This document shows, piece by piece, positions 27,266-36,199 of a stretch of 64,000 nucleotides of DNA. The stretch is from Chitinophagaceae bacterium. Its GTDB lineage: Bacteria > Bacteroidota > Bacteroidia > Chitinophagales > Chitinophagaceae. The stretch covers positions 402,724 through 466,723 of the forward strand of contig JAFKGQ010000011.1 of assembly GCA_017307755.1 (NCBI GenBank), written 5' to 3'. Under the pieces are notes generated by a model. It was not told the origin of the DNA. It did not search any database and was given only the letters and a program-made list of their open reading frames with translations. Position numbers and translations under genes: made by a program. Each line of letters opens with the position of its first letter. Position 1 is the first letter of the stretch.

Positions 27266-28861
27266 ATGAAAAAATCAACGCTCATCGATGCTCCGGCCAT
27301 CGAAAGACCGGAACTGTACTTACCCGGGTTTTTACTAAAGCAATCTCCCAGTAGGAAAAGCTTTTTTACATATCTCTATGTAGAGAACAAGGTCTATAAT
27401 CTGCTGATGCTCATCCTGATCATAGCACAGTTTATTCTATTCAAGCTGCTTTATCCATTCCCCGACTTCTTTTCTGACAGCTATAGCTATATCACTGCCG
27501 CCTACAACCACAGGGATGTCAATATCTGGCCCATCGGTTATAGCAAATTCCTGCTGGTATTTCACTGGTTTACCCATTCCGCCCTGGCGTTGAACCTTTT
27601 TCAATATCTATTCCTGGAAATATCCGCCCTGTATTTCTACCATACCATCGTATATTTTTACCCCACGGGAAAGAATACCCGGACGATCCTTTGCTTGTTT
27701 CTTTTTTTCAACCCCCTGAACCTTTACCTGGCCAATTATGTTTCCAGCGATGCTATCTTTATTGCATTGAGCCTGATTTGGCTGACACAGCTCTTTTGGA
27801 TCATCCACCGGCCCAGTCCATATCATCTCCTGGTACAGGCTGTTATATTTTTTATTGCTTTCACGTTCCGGTATAATGCGCTGTATTACCCTTTGATCGC
27901 GGCGGCAGCCTTTATTCTTTCAAAGCAAAAACCCTGGTTAAAAGTGACAGGCATAATTTCCGGACCAATGCTGATCATTCCTTTTATCATCTTCTCCTCG
28001 AACGCTGCAAAAAAAATGACCGGCACAGCCCAATTCCCTCCAATCCTGGGCGGATGGCAATGGGGTAACAATGCGTTGTATATGCGGGGATTCATAGAAG
28101 AGGACAGTACCCAATTCCCTACCCCCGAGACAACCGAGCTCGACGGCATCGCACGGACATATTTCAGACAAACGCCGCCCCCCCAGGAGCAATTGGCATC
28201 CTATGTGGCCAATTTCTTTATCCGTCAGCCGGAAGCGCCTTTGAAGCAATATATGGAAAAGAAATATAAAAATACGCCGGACTATGGCAGTGTAGAGCAG
28301 TGGGGTAAGGTGGCGCCGGTGTTTGGGCAATATGGGCTTTTTTTGATAAAAAGACACCCCCTGGCTTTCGCGCGTTATTACTTGCTGGTAAATACCAAGA
28401 ATTATTTTCTGCCTCCATTGGAAAAGCTGGAAATATATAACCTGGGCTTCAGTGAGATCTGGCCCATCGCAGCCTATTGGTTCGATCTTCACAGTCTAAA
28501 GGTAACCTGCGTCTCGAAAACGCTGCAAGGGACGCTGTTATTCATCTACACGGTGCTCTTTGCCATACTCAACCTGTACTTTGTCGTGGCATTGTCTCTC
28601 TTTATCAAAAAAAGTATCTGGAAGACCTGTGCAAAAGATCTCAATTATACGATCCTGATAGTTGCAGGCTTTTTACTGCTCAACTTTCTTTTTAGCGTCT
28701 TTGCCAATATCATCGTCATCCGTTACCAGGTATTCCCCATGATCCTGCTCCTGGCATTTATGATGTTACTGACAGACCAGCTGGAGCTGGCAGGATATGC
28801 CAAAAAGGGTGAGGGTGACGATGCCAGGTACCAACCGTCCTTACAACCAAAAATCTCGTGA
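27266..28861 (+). CDS. multi-pass membrane protein, putative GT-C glycosyltransferase (family A), first gene of the LanKC operon
   Basis: A 531-residue membrane protein with a ~45-residue cytoplasmic N-terminal tail and roughly ten or more membrane segments. The first loop holds SDSYSYITAAYNHRDVN; later FRYNALYYP, LGGWQWGNNALYMRG and RYQVFPMIL match the C-terminal half of the next gene's product and, less closely, the 2516-4018 protein. The GT-C role (transfer of a lipid-linked sugar outside the cytoplasm) is inferred. Only three bases separate it from the fusion gene downstream, so translation is likely coupled. It opens an operon that continues to 35533. Confidence 0.72.
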   Translation: MKKSTLIDAPAIERPELYLPGFLLKQSPSRKSFFTYLYVENKVYNLLMLILIIAQFILFKLLYPFPDFFSDSYSYITAAYNHRDVNIWPIGYSKFLLVFHWFTHSALALNLFQYLFLEISALYFYHTIVYFYPTGKNTRTILCLFLFFNPLNLYLANYVSSDAIFIALSLIWLTQLFWIIHRPSPYHLLVQAVIFFIAFTFRYNALYYPLIAAAAFILSKQKPWLKVTGIISGPMLIIPFIIFSSNAAKKMTGTAQFPPILGGWQWGNNALYMRGFIEEDSTQFPTPETTELDGIARTYFRQTPPPQEQLASYVANFFIRQPEAPLKQYMEKKYKNTPDYGSVEQWGKVAPVFGQYGLFLIKRHPLAFARYYLLVNTKNYFLPPLEKLEIYNLGFSEIWPIAAYWFDLHSLKVTCVSKTLQGTLLFIYTVLFAILNLYFVVALSLFIKKSIWKTCAKDLNYTILIVAGFLLLNFLFSVFANIIVIRYQVFPMILLLAFMMLLTDQLELAGYAKKGEGDDARYQPSLQPKIS

Positions 28862-28864
28862 GCC

Positions 28865-31800
28865 ATGGCCAGAAGAGCTATCATCATCGGAGCTGGTCCA
28901 GCCGGTCTGACGGCAGCCTATGAGCTGTTAAAAAGGACAGATATTCAACCCATTGTCCTGGAAAAAAGCGAATATATTGGCGGTATCTCGAGGACCATCG
29001 ACTATAAAGGCAACCGGATGGATATGGGTCCCCACCGTTTTTTTTCAAAGTCGGACAGGGTAATGGAATGGTGGCTAAATATCATGCCCCTGGAAGACAA
29101 CACCGACCAGTCATTCACGATCTCATATCAAAATAAAGCAAGAAAGATCCACCGGGAAGATCTTACTTCCCGTAAACCAGAAAAAGACGCCGATAAAAAG
29201 ATGCTGATCATACAGCGATTGACCAGGATCTATTTTCTCAAAAGATTTTTTGCCTACCCTATCCAGCTCACCTCCAAAACATTAAAGATACTGGGTTTAA
29301 AAAAAACCATCAGGATACTGTGGTCTTTCTTCATGGCCAGGCTTTTTCCACGCAAACCCGTGACAACCCTCGAGGACTTTATTATCAACCAATTTGGCAG
29401 GGAACTCTATCTTTTATTTTTTAAGGATTATACAGAAAAAGTGTGGGGTGTTCCCTGTCATGAGATCTCCGCGGAATGGGGGGCCCAGCGCATCAAGGGG
29501 CTGTCATTGAGTGGGGCTATCTCGCAGGCAGTAAAGTCGCTGATAAAGAAAAAAAACTCCAGCGACATCGGTCAAAAGGACAAAGAGACGAGCCTCATCG
29601 AACAGTTTTTATATCCCAAATACGGGCCAGGTTCATTATGGGAAGAGGTAGCCCGTCAGGTAGAAGAAATGGGCGGCAAGATATATCTCAACCAGGACGT
29701 TAAAAAACTTGAGATACATGACAATCAAATCACCTGTGTACATACCCAAAACAGTGTCACTTTAGAAACCGGCGTGTGGGAGGGTAATTATTTTTTCTCC
29801 ACGATGCCCGTCCAGGAACTGATCGCTGACCTCGGAGCAGAGGTTCCCCGGGAAGTACAGGAAGTAGCCGCGGGATTACAATACCGGGACTTTATCAATG
29901 TCGGCGTATTGTTAAAGCAGCTCTCTACCCCTGGTAAAACTGTCGGTCAATTTGAAAAATTAGTATTAAAGGACAATTGGATCTATATCCAGGAAAGTGA
30001 TGTAAAGGTAGGCAGGCTGATGATATACAATAATTGGGGGGGAGGAATGATCAAAGACGAGAACACCGTCTGGATAGGCATGGAATACTTCTGCAATACG
30101 GAGGATACCTTTTGGGCCCAGAACGATGAAACCATCCGGACCCAAGCCATACTGGAGCTAGAAAAGATGGGTTTGGCCAGGAAAGATGATGTTTTGGACA
30201 GTACGGTCAGGCGTATGGAGAAAACGTATCCTGCTTATTTCGGGACCTATAAGGATTTTTTTAAGATCAGGGAATATACGGATCAGATCTCCAATCTTTT
30301 CCTGGTAGGGCGCAATGGCATGCACAAATATAATAATGCCGATCATTCCATGCTGACGGCTATGGTAGCTGTGGATAACATCCATGCCGGGGTGGTTACA
30401 AAAGACAATTTGTGGGCCATCAATACAGAACAGGAGTACCATGAAGAAAAGAAAGTACCAAATGTCATTTCCACCCCTCGGAAGGAGCAACCGGCAATTG
30501 CAGATTTTGTCCATTACATTTGGCGCAATCGTTGGAGCCGGCTGTATTGTTTGCTAGCCCTGGCTGTGTTTATCCTGCAGTTTATTTTTTTTAAGTACCA
30601 TTATCCCTATGCCAATTATATGCCGGACTCGTATTATTACCTGGAGGCTGCCTATGCAAACGCGGATGTCAATATGTGGCCCGTGGCTTATTCAAAATTT
30701 CTCCGGCTGGTGAGTGTTTTTACCCATTCCGATATGCTGGTGGTCGCATTCCAATACCTGTTTATGCAGTTGGGTGGGTTGATCTTCCTGTTTAGTTTAG
30801 ATTATTTCTTACGCCCGGGGAAGACCGTTAAATATATGTTGTTTATTTTCTTTCTTCTCAACCCTATCCCGTTGTACGTGAGCAATTATATTTCCGCCGA
30901 TGCTTTATTTATAGGACTGAGTCTGCTGTGGTTTAGCACGCTGCTTTGGATCATTTACCGTCCGGCAAGATGGCAAATAATAGTGCAAGGATTACTCTTG
31001 CTGGGATGTTTTACCGTACGGTATAATGCGATCTATTATCCCTTGCTTGGCGCATTGGCTTTCGCCCTATCCAGGCAGCGTTGGCAATATAAATTGGCAG
31101 GGATAGGTTTCGGTTTGCTCCTTGTACTGGCCTCTTATAGTTATACCAGCAGAAAAATGGAAGACGTCACGGGGCACCGTCAGTTCTCCGCATTTGGCGG
31201 CTGGCAGCTGGCAAATAACGCGTTGTATATGTACCAGCATATCCCGGCACGGGAAAGGGCGCCCATTCCTACGCGCTTTGCCAACCTGGAGAAGATGGTC
31301 CGGCAACATATGGATACTTTACAAAAAGTAAAATTTTCACGTGAGGATAGCGTCAACTCTTATTTCTATTTGTGGAGCGGGAGAGGGCCCTTGATACAAT
31401 ATCTCAACCAGCAATGGAAAAAAGACAGTACGACGCCCTATTTCACCCGCTGGTCGTCCGAAGGGCCGTTGTATTTCCAATATGCTATTTATTTAATGCG
31501 CACTTATCCATGGACGTATTTGCAAACTTTTGTTGCCTCCAACTCTATAAAACTGGTAGTTCCACCGGCAGAATTCCTGGGCACCTATAATATGGGCGCG
31601 GACAGTGTAGGCAGGCTGGCGAAGGACTGGTTCCAATATAAAAGTCAAAAGGTCAAGGATCATAATAAAAAAGAGGGGCAGATCGTAATGACACAGTGGT
31701 ACCCGATCTTCTCCGTCCTTGTCAACCTTTTGTTGCTGATCCATATCGTTGGGCTTTTTGTCTTTGGAAGCTTAAAGAGACAAAAGACCGTATTACCCAG

Positions 31801-31975
31801 ACTACTGGCGCTATCTCTAACATTATGGTTATTAAATGGGTGTTTTAGCATATTTGCGTCGCCCATTGTCCTGCGCTACCAGGTGTTTCCTATCCTGATC
31901 CTTTTTTGCATGGCCCTGTTGGTGGGAGATATTATTTACAGACCGGAATCAAATCAAAAAAATCAATGCATATGA
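28865..31975 (+). CDS. fusion of FAD-dependent oxidoreductase (UGM/amine oxidase-like) and GT-C-like membrane protein
   Basis: A 1036-residue two-part protein. Residues 1 to about 530 are a flavoprotein: dinucleotide-binding GAGPAGL at 9-15, ERE-type Glu in LEKSEYIGGISR, MGPHRFFSKSDR, and FGTY/NGMHKYNNADHSML near the end. From about 555 onward is a family A membrane protein with PDSYYYLEAAYANADVN, FTVRYNAIYYP and RYQVFPILI. A ~20-residue linker (KKVPNVISTPRKEQ) joins them. The same two activities appear as separate genes at 3-971 and 2516-4018. The reading frame is uninterrupted through the junction, so this is a genuine fusion or readthrough-free merger. The fusion suggests that a flavin-made furanose or related sugar feeds a membrane transferase; that is inference. 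Confidence 0.85.
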   Translation: MARRAIIIGAGPAGLTAAYELLKRTDIQPIVLEKSEYIGGISRTIDYKGNRMDMGPHRFFSKSDRVMEWWLNIMPLEDNTDQSFTISYQNKARKIHREDLTSRKPEKDADKKMLIIQRLTRIYFLKRFFAYPIQLTSKTLKILGLKKTIRILWSFFMARLFPRKPVTTLEDFIINQFGRELYLLFFKDYTEKVWGVPCHEISAEWGAQRIKGLSLSGAISQAVKSLIKKKNSSDIGQKDKETSLIEQFLYPKYGPGSLWEEVARQVEEMGGKIYLNQDVKKLEIHDNQITCVHTQNSVTLETGVWEGNYFFSTMPVQELIADLGAEVPREVQEVAAGLQYRDFINVGVLLKQLSTPGKTVGQFEKLVLKDNWIYIQESDVKVGRLMIYNNWGGGMIKDENTVWIGMEYFCNTEDTFWAQNDETIRTQAILELEKMGLARKDDVLDSTVRRMEKTYPAYFGTYKDFFKIREYTDQISNLFLVGRNGMHKYNNADHSMLTAMVAVDNIHAGVVTKDNLWAINTEQEYHEEKKVPNVISTPRKEQPAIADFVHYIWRNRWSRLYCLLALAVFILQFIFFKYHYPYANYMPDSYYYLEAAYANADVNMWPVAYSKFLRLVSVFTHSDMLVVAFQYLFMQLGGLIFLFSLDYFLRPGKTVKYMLFIFFLLNPIPLYVSNYISADALFIGLSLLWFSTLLWIIYRPARWQIIVQGLLLLGCFTVRYNAIYYPLLGALAFALSRQRWQYKLAGIGFGLLLVLASYSYTSRKMEDVTGHRQFSAFGGWQLANNALYMYQHIPARERAPIPTRFANLEKMVRQHMDTLQKVKFSREDSVNSYFYLWSGRGPLIQYLNQQWKKDSTTPYFTRWSSEGPLYFQYAIYLMRTYPWTYLQTFVASNSIKLVVPPAEFLGTYNMGADSVGRLAKDWFQYKSQKVKDHNKKEGQIVMTQWYPIFSVLVNLLLLIHIVGLFVFGSLKRQKTVLPRLLALSLTLWLLNGCFSIFASPIVLRYQVFPILILFCMALLVGDIIYRPESNQKNQCI

Positions 31976-32436
31976 AAAAAAGTATCGCTGTAGACATCAT
32001 TTCAAGTCTTTATGTCATCCTATTCCTTTATACAGGCATATTCAAGCTAATAGATATCAACGGATTCCGGATGGCGCTGGAAAAATCGCCAAGCCTTGAA
32101 GGTTTTGTCCCTTTTGTTTCCGTTGCCATTCCGATATTGGAAGTATTGATCGGCCTCAGCTTACTCATGCCCTTTTTTGTATATTATCCCAGGTCACGGA
32201 AATGGGGTCTTTATGCGGGGACTGTTTTAATGGCGGCGTTTACGATCTATGTGGGGAATATGTTCCGGTACTCCCCACGAATGCCCTGCACCTGCGGAGG
32301 CATCATCCAAAAGATGAATTGGCATCAGCATTTTTATTTTAACATCCTTTTTACGTTGCTGGGTTTGCTGGCTATATGGTTGAATGGCCGGCAATCTGGA
32401 ACAGATACGAATAAGATAGCATTTAGTACACGTTGA
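31972..32436 (+). CDS. MauE/DoxX family redox-associated membrane protein
   Basis: A 154-residue four-helix membrane protein. Helix 1 lies at residues 8-24, with FKLIDINGFRMAL after it as in DoxX/MauE proteins; the Cys pair is MPCTCGG (Cys106, Cys108), and further helices follow. MauE-like proteins shuttle reducing equivalents or assist disulfide formation in exported proteins. The ATG at 31972 overlaps the TGA of the fusion gene (ATGA), so translation is coupled. The next gene encodes a CxxC thioredoxin-like lipoprotein, a natural partner. In this place it could manage the cysteines of the downstream array proteins; this is context-based. Confidence 0.82.
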   Translation: MKKSIAVDIISSLYVILFLYTGIFKLIDINGFRMALEKSPSLEGFVPFVSVAIPILEVLIGLSLLMPFFVYYPRSRKWGLYAGTVLMAAFTIYVGNMFRYSPRMPCTCGGIIQKMNWHQHFYFNILFTLLGLLAIWLNGRQSGTDTNKIAFSTR

Positions 32437-32455
32437 TCATTACAAACACGCAGGC

Positions 32456-32938
32456 ATGAAAACAATAACCTTATCCATAATCATATGTCTTCTGTTGGCT
32501 TGCAAATCCTATAAAGACAGGGGAGAAGTGCTGCCAGGTTTTGATGTGCTGCTTCCTGACAGCGTTACCCGCATAAATACCAGCGAGATCAAGACAGGCG
32601 CACCTATTGCCCTTCTGTATTTTAGTCCTGACTGCGAGCATTGTCAAAACGAAACAGAAGCCATCCTTCAGCATATTGACCGGCTGAGAGATGTAAGGTT
32701 CTATTTTATTACCAATGACCCTTTCGACCGGCTAAAAATATTCGGACAGCACTATCGCCTGGATAAATATTCAAATATCCTTTTAGGACGGGATGAACAA
32801 TTCTTCCTGTTGCGCTATCTAAAGGGCGGTTTTCCACCTTGCCTGGTGCTATATGACAAGGATAAAAGAAAGAGCAAAACCTTCCAGGGTGAGACACCCA
32901 TCGATACGATCATCTCCTCCATCCATCAACTTTTATAG
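32456..32938 (+). CDS. thioredoxin-like lipoprotein with CEHC motif
   Basis: A 160-residue protein with a lipoprotein signal: LLLAC puts the lipidated Cys at 16. The thioredoxin-like fold has its CxxC at residues 60-63 (SPDCEHCQ) and the cis-Pro loop at GGFPPCLVLYD (about 125-134), with an additional Cys129. It should face the periplasm, anchored to the inner or outer membrane, as a thiol-disulfide or peroxidase-type protein. It lies 19 bases after the MauE gene and 3 bases before the LanKC gene, so all three are one transcript. Substrate unknown. Confidence 0.82.
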   Translation: MKTITLSIIICLLLACKSYKDRGEVLPGFDVLLPDSVTRINTSEIKTGAPIALLYFSPDCEHCQNETEAILQHIDRLRDVRFYFITNDPFDRLKIFGQHYRLDKYSNILLGRDEQFFLLRYLKGGFPPCLVLYDKDKRKSKTFQGETPIDTIISSIHQLL

Positions 32939-32941
32939 TCT

Positions 32942-35533
32942 ATGGAAAATCAGATCAATATTGCAAACGTTACGGATTTTTCCGAGATCCTGGATACCTA
33001 TGGCGTAAGCTATTTTCCGATGGATCAGTACTGGCAGGTAGGTGAGATCGCCCGGACACAAGGGTGGATCATACATCTTTCAGTTATTCTTGCGCAAGTA
33101 CGTGAGCTCATACAGGTCATCGTACCGGAATTAATGGTTCAAAAAGTTCCATTTAAGGTGGTGAGGGATGTAAATACGGCGGTAGATTTATTAGAAGCAG
33201 GTTATGGATATACTACGTTGGGAAAAATGATCAGCATATACCCGGAAGATGATGCGCAAGCCAGGTATCTTGCTGAAAGCCTGATCCACGCAACCTCTTC
33301 CTTTCGGGGGCCGGCCATCCCAACAGACCGTCATTTAGGCAGTATCGTATATACCAGGTATGGATCATTTAACCCTATATATACCAAAAACAAGGAAGGA
33401 GAACTGGTAAAGCATATCTATGACACCAGTGGTCAATTGGTGCCGGACCCCTATGATATTCCCTTTCGATTACCGGAAGGGATCGCATGGCCTTACCAGG
33501 GTATCACCACTGCGGAGATAACCAGGTCAGGGAAATTATTAAATAATAAATATTACCCGTTGGTGATTATAAAACCTGATGCAAAAGGTTTTGTGATCAA
33601 GGCTTTATATTTTAAAAAAGCGTGGCAAATAAAGTCTTGTCTTATCAAACAGGGGAAGCAGGGTATGTTTGCCGACTATGCAAGCAGGGACATCCGGGAC
33701 AGACTAAAATGGCAATATGATCTATACCAATTATTGCATAATGATATCCCCATGCCCGAGATATTCGACTTTTTTAAAGAGCGTGAGAGTGTCTACCTGG
33801 TCATGAAGTTTATCAAGGGAAAGACGTTGACAAGCTGGCTCCATTCCATTCACCACGAACGCTGTTGGCGGGATTTGAACAAACCTGAACGCATCCAGCT
33901 ACTGGATCAGTTTTTACGCATCATCGATATTATTTCCCGTCTGCATGAAAAAGGGTTTGTTCACCGGGACATAACACCTGAAAATTTCCTTATCGATAAA
34001 AAAGGCCGTATCTGGCTGATCGATATGGAGCTGGTATGGTCATCTTCCGCCAATCCGCCGCAACCGCCCTTTCAATTAGGGTCTCCTGGTCATATGTCAC
34101 CGGAGCAAATGGCCACCCAAACTCCCACTGTAAAGGAAGATATTTTTGGGATAGGAAGTATGATGATTACTTTCTTTACAAGCCTCCATGCTTTAAAATT
34201 TCTCGGGCAGACACCTGAGCAGCTGGAGCAATCACTGGATTTTTATATAGATGAACCACCGATCACCCAGCTAATTATCTCCTGTTGGGATGAAGTTCCA
34301 TCTGAACGCCCGGTATTGGGGTATGTGGAATCTATTCTGAAACATTACCGGAATAAGATAGATAATTCTCTTATCCTTTATAATAAGGCGGACATTACCC
34401 TAATGCCCGAAACCGAAGCAATCAAAAACGTCATACAAGCAGGGTTAAACTATTTTGGTTCACCCGATCTTTTAAGCGCTAACCATCGATGGGCGTCCCT
34501 TTCGCAGCGCCAGGAAACTTATGTCGGCAATCGCCAGGTGACCCGGGAGATGTATGAAGGCTGGCATACGGGCATGGCCGGACCTTTATGGCTGGTGGCT
34601 ATTGCTAAAAATGCGGGTTTTGATGTAAGCCGCTGCCAACTGCCCTATGCTAAAAGCTGGGAGTATATCGATGAAAACTATTTTTCAAGGCCAGAAAAGG
34701 TGTCTCCCGGATTATATGCCGGGAGTGCGGGTATCGCCCTTGCCCTGGCAGCGGGTATGAATAGCGGTATGCTGCAGTCCGACGGGTCAAATATCGAGCA
34801 GCTACAAAGGTGTTTTTCCATGTACAGCCCCCAACCTGATCTAGCAGAAGGGATAGCCGGGCAGGGACTAGCATTGTTACAATGCCGTTGGCATCTTGAC
34901 GAGGTTTGGGTCCAAAGAGCATTGGCATCCTATGTCGATGCTATTTTGCAACTGCAGGACAAACGAGGTCATTGGGGTATCCATACGGGGCTTGATCGCG
35001 GTACGGCGGGGATCCTTTTGTTCCTTTTATCGTATGTGGAGCACTATCCTAATCCTGCCGTAATAGAGGTGATCAGAAAGTCACTCCACCGGCTGAAAAC
35101 AGTTGCTACAAAAACAAAATCCATCGATCATTGGACCACTGGTCATGGCATGCCAGGCATTATTTTAACATTTTTAAAGGCATATAAAGTATTAAAGGGG
35201 GAGCATTATTTGAGAATTGCCGAATCATGCCTGATGTCTACGTTTCCCTCGCCCGTGCTAATGGATCTTAGCCTGGCTAACGGGCTTGCAGGTCTGGGTG
35301 AAGTGTACTTGGAAGCTTACCGCGTCACTAACGAGATCATTTGGCAGGAACGAGCGGCCTGGATAGTCCGGCAGTTACTTACAAATTTTAAGTCTTCCGG
35401 ACCTGACGAAGGTTACTGGCTCACCTTTATCAACATCGTTACAACGGCAGACCTTTTTTCTGGCAACGGAGGCATGTTACATTTATTCATGCGCTTTTTG
35501 TTCTCTGATAAAATCAATCATCCCTTATTATAA
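32942..35533 (+). CDS. LanKC-like class III lanthionine synthetase (lyase-kinase-cyclase)
   Basis: An 863-residue three-domain protein. Residues ~1-200 match the phospho-Ser/Thr lyase region of class III/IV enzymes (PFKVVRD at 70-76, GKMISIYPED at 94-103, GPAIPTDRHLG at 123-133, YTRYGSF at 137-143). Residues ~205-470 are a protein kinase with a candidate beta3 Lys220, HRDITPENFLID at 341-352 and IDME (360-363) in place of DFG, as is usual for LanKC. Residues ~490-863 are a LanC-like alpha/alpha toroid (GLYAGSAGIAL, GIAGQGLALL, TGLDRGTAGILL). The zinc-ligand positions are replaced: HWTTGHGMPG instead of W-C-x-G-x-x-G, and SLANGLAG instead of C-H-G, which points to class III rather than IV. Such enzymes phosphorylate Ser/Thr, eliminate phosphate and join Cys to the dehydro residues. 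Last gene of the operon, followed by seven candidate substrates. Confidence 0.85.
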   Translation: MENQINIANVTDFSEILDTYGVSYFPMDQYWQVGEIARTQGWIIHLSVILAQVRELIQVIVPELMVQKVPFKVVRDVNTAVDLLEAGYGYTTLGKMISIYPEDDAQARYLAESLIHATSSFRGPAIPTDRHLGSIVYTRYGSFNPIYTKNKEGELVKHIYDTSGQLVPDPYDIPFRLPEGIAWPYQGITTAEITRSGKLLNNKYYPLVIIKPDAKGFVIKALYFKKAWQIKSCLIKQGKQGMFADYASRDIRDRLKWQYDLYQLLHNDIPMPEIFDFFKERESVYLVMKFIKGKTLTSWLHSIHHERCWRDLNKPERIQLLDQFLRIIDIISRLHEKGFVHRDITPENFLIDKKGRIWLIDMELVWSSSANPPQPPFQLGSPGHMSPEQMATQTPTVKEDIFGIGSMMITFFTSLHALKFLGQTPEQLEQSLDFYIDEPPITQLIISCWDEVPSERPVLGYVESILKHYRNKIDNSLILYNKADITLMPETEAIKNVIQAGLNYFGSPDLLSANHRWASLSQRQETYVGNRQVTREMYEGWHTGMAGPLWLVAIAKNAGFDVSRCQLPYAKSWEYIDENYFSRPEKVSPGLYAGSAGIALALAAGMNSGMLQSDGSNIEQLQRCFSMYSPQPDLAEGIAGQGLALLQCRWHLDEVWVQRALASYVDAILQLQDKRGHWGIHTGLDRGTAGILLFLLSYVEHYPNPAVIEVIRKSLHRLKTVATKTKSIDHWTTGHGMPGIILTFLKAYKVLKGEHYLRIAESCLMSTFPSPVLMDLSLANGLAGLGEVYLEAYRVTNEIIWQERAAWIVRQLLTNFKSSGPDEGYWLTFINIVTTADLFSGNGGMLHLFMRFLFSDKINHPLL

Positions 35534-35542
35534 ATTATTATA

Positions 35543-35628
35543 CACAAACAGGAGCAACCGAAAACCTGTGAAAGAGTAGGTATAGTTTATAAACAAAAAA
35601 TTTTCTTGCTTTTTGAATAAAAAGCAAG
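35543..35628 (+). promoter_or_regulatory. array leader 1 with start-proximal hairpin
   Basis: Conserved 5' block beginning CACAAACAGG, containing CCGAAAACCTG and AGAGTAGGTA, and ending in a perfect 10-bp hairpin: CTTGCTTTTT (35605-35614), loop GAAT, AAAAAGCAAG (35619-35628). The ATG follows after 7 bases. Repeated before most array genes. Confidence 0.75.
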
Positions 35629-35635
35629 CCATTTT

Positions 35636-35935
35636 ATGACACGTTCAAAAATATTTCTCGGCCTTACAACCACCGCATTAGCCATTGCAGGTGTAGCAGT
35701 AGCAAAACGTACTGTTCCCATTACTAGATTCTATATAACTTTTTTGCAGAGTGCTTGTCATGCCATTTCATCTCCATGTTCGGAATTTTCAGGAATCATG
35801 ACTTGTATCGGGACATATACAGATGGTATCTGGAACGAAAAAAGTGGCCCCCTTTTTACACAAGGGGGTAGTTCTACTGTCGTTGTGCCTGCAAATAAAT
35901 GTAAAAACAAAATTAGATATGATGGAACTCTTTAG
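35636..35935 (+). CDS. array protein 1: small exported Cys-containing protein, candidate LanKC substrate
   Basis: A 99-residue protein. Residues 1-24 (MTRSKIF, hydrophobic core, AVAK) look like a Sec signal peptide. The rest carries TRFYIT-type sequence, Cys41, Cys48, Cys57 (C-x6-C-x8-C), TYTDG, LFTQGG at 73-78 followed by SSTVVVPANKC (Cys89) and a YDGTL end. All seven array members share this plan. Two readings are possible: an exported protein with two disulfides, or a modifiable peptide whose LFTQGG resembles a double-glycine leader end before a Ser/Thr- and Cys-containing tail. I know no function for the family; it resembles small DUF6520-type Bacteroidota proteins, from memory only. It begins 103 bases after the LanKC stop and has its own leader. 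Confidence 0.8.
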   Translation: MTRSKIFLGLTTTALAIAGVAVAKRTVPITRFYITFLQSACHAISSPCSEFSGIMTCIGTYTDGIWNEKSGPLFTQGGSSTVVVPANKCKNKIRYDGTL

Positions 35936-36106
35936 TTGTCCAATCATGCATCACAGGAGAAAAGCATAGAACACGTCTTCCTTATTTTCCTCATGGAGGA
36001 CCAGTTGATTTCACTCCAAATCACTATGCCTTTATCTCTTTTCCGGAACAGTCGACTGTTCATTTATTATATAATTAGACTAGCCATCTTTTTATAAGCT
36101 ATTTTT

Positions 36107-36192
36107 CACAAACAGGGATAACCGAAAATATGGGATAGAGTAGGTGATATTTATAAACAAAAGTTTTCTTGCTTTTTAAATAAAAAAGCAAG
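36107..36192 (+). promoter_or_regulatory. array leader 2 with start-proximal hairpin
   Basis: Same block as leader 1 (CACAAACAGG to GCAAG). Hairpin CTTGCTTTTT / AAAAAGCAAG at 36168-36192 with a slightly longer A-rich loop; the ACAGG...CCTGT pairing of other leaders is lost here (AATATGGG). TATAAGCTATTTTT just upstream may be a -7-type promoter element. Confidence 0.7.
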
Positions 36193-36199
36193 CCATTTT

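Noticed and set aside
32942..35533. Class IV (LanL) lanthionine synthetase
   Set aside because: Class IV cyclases keep the Cys-Cys-His zinc ligands; here the corresponding places read HWTTGHG and SLANG, so class III is the better description.
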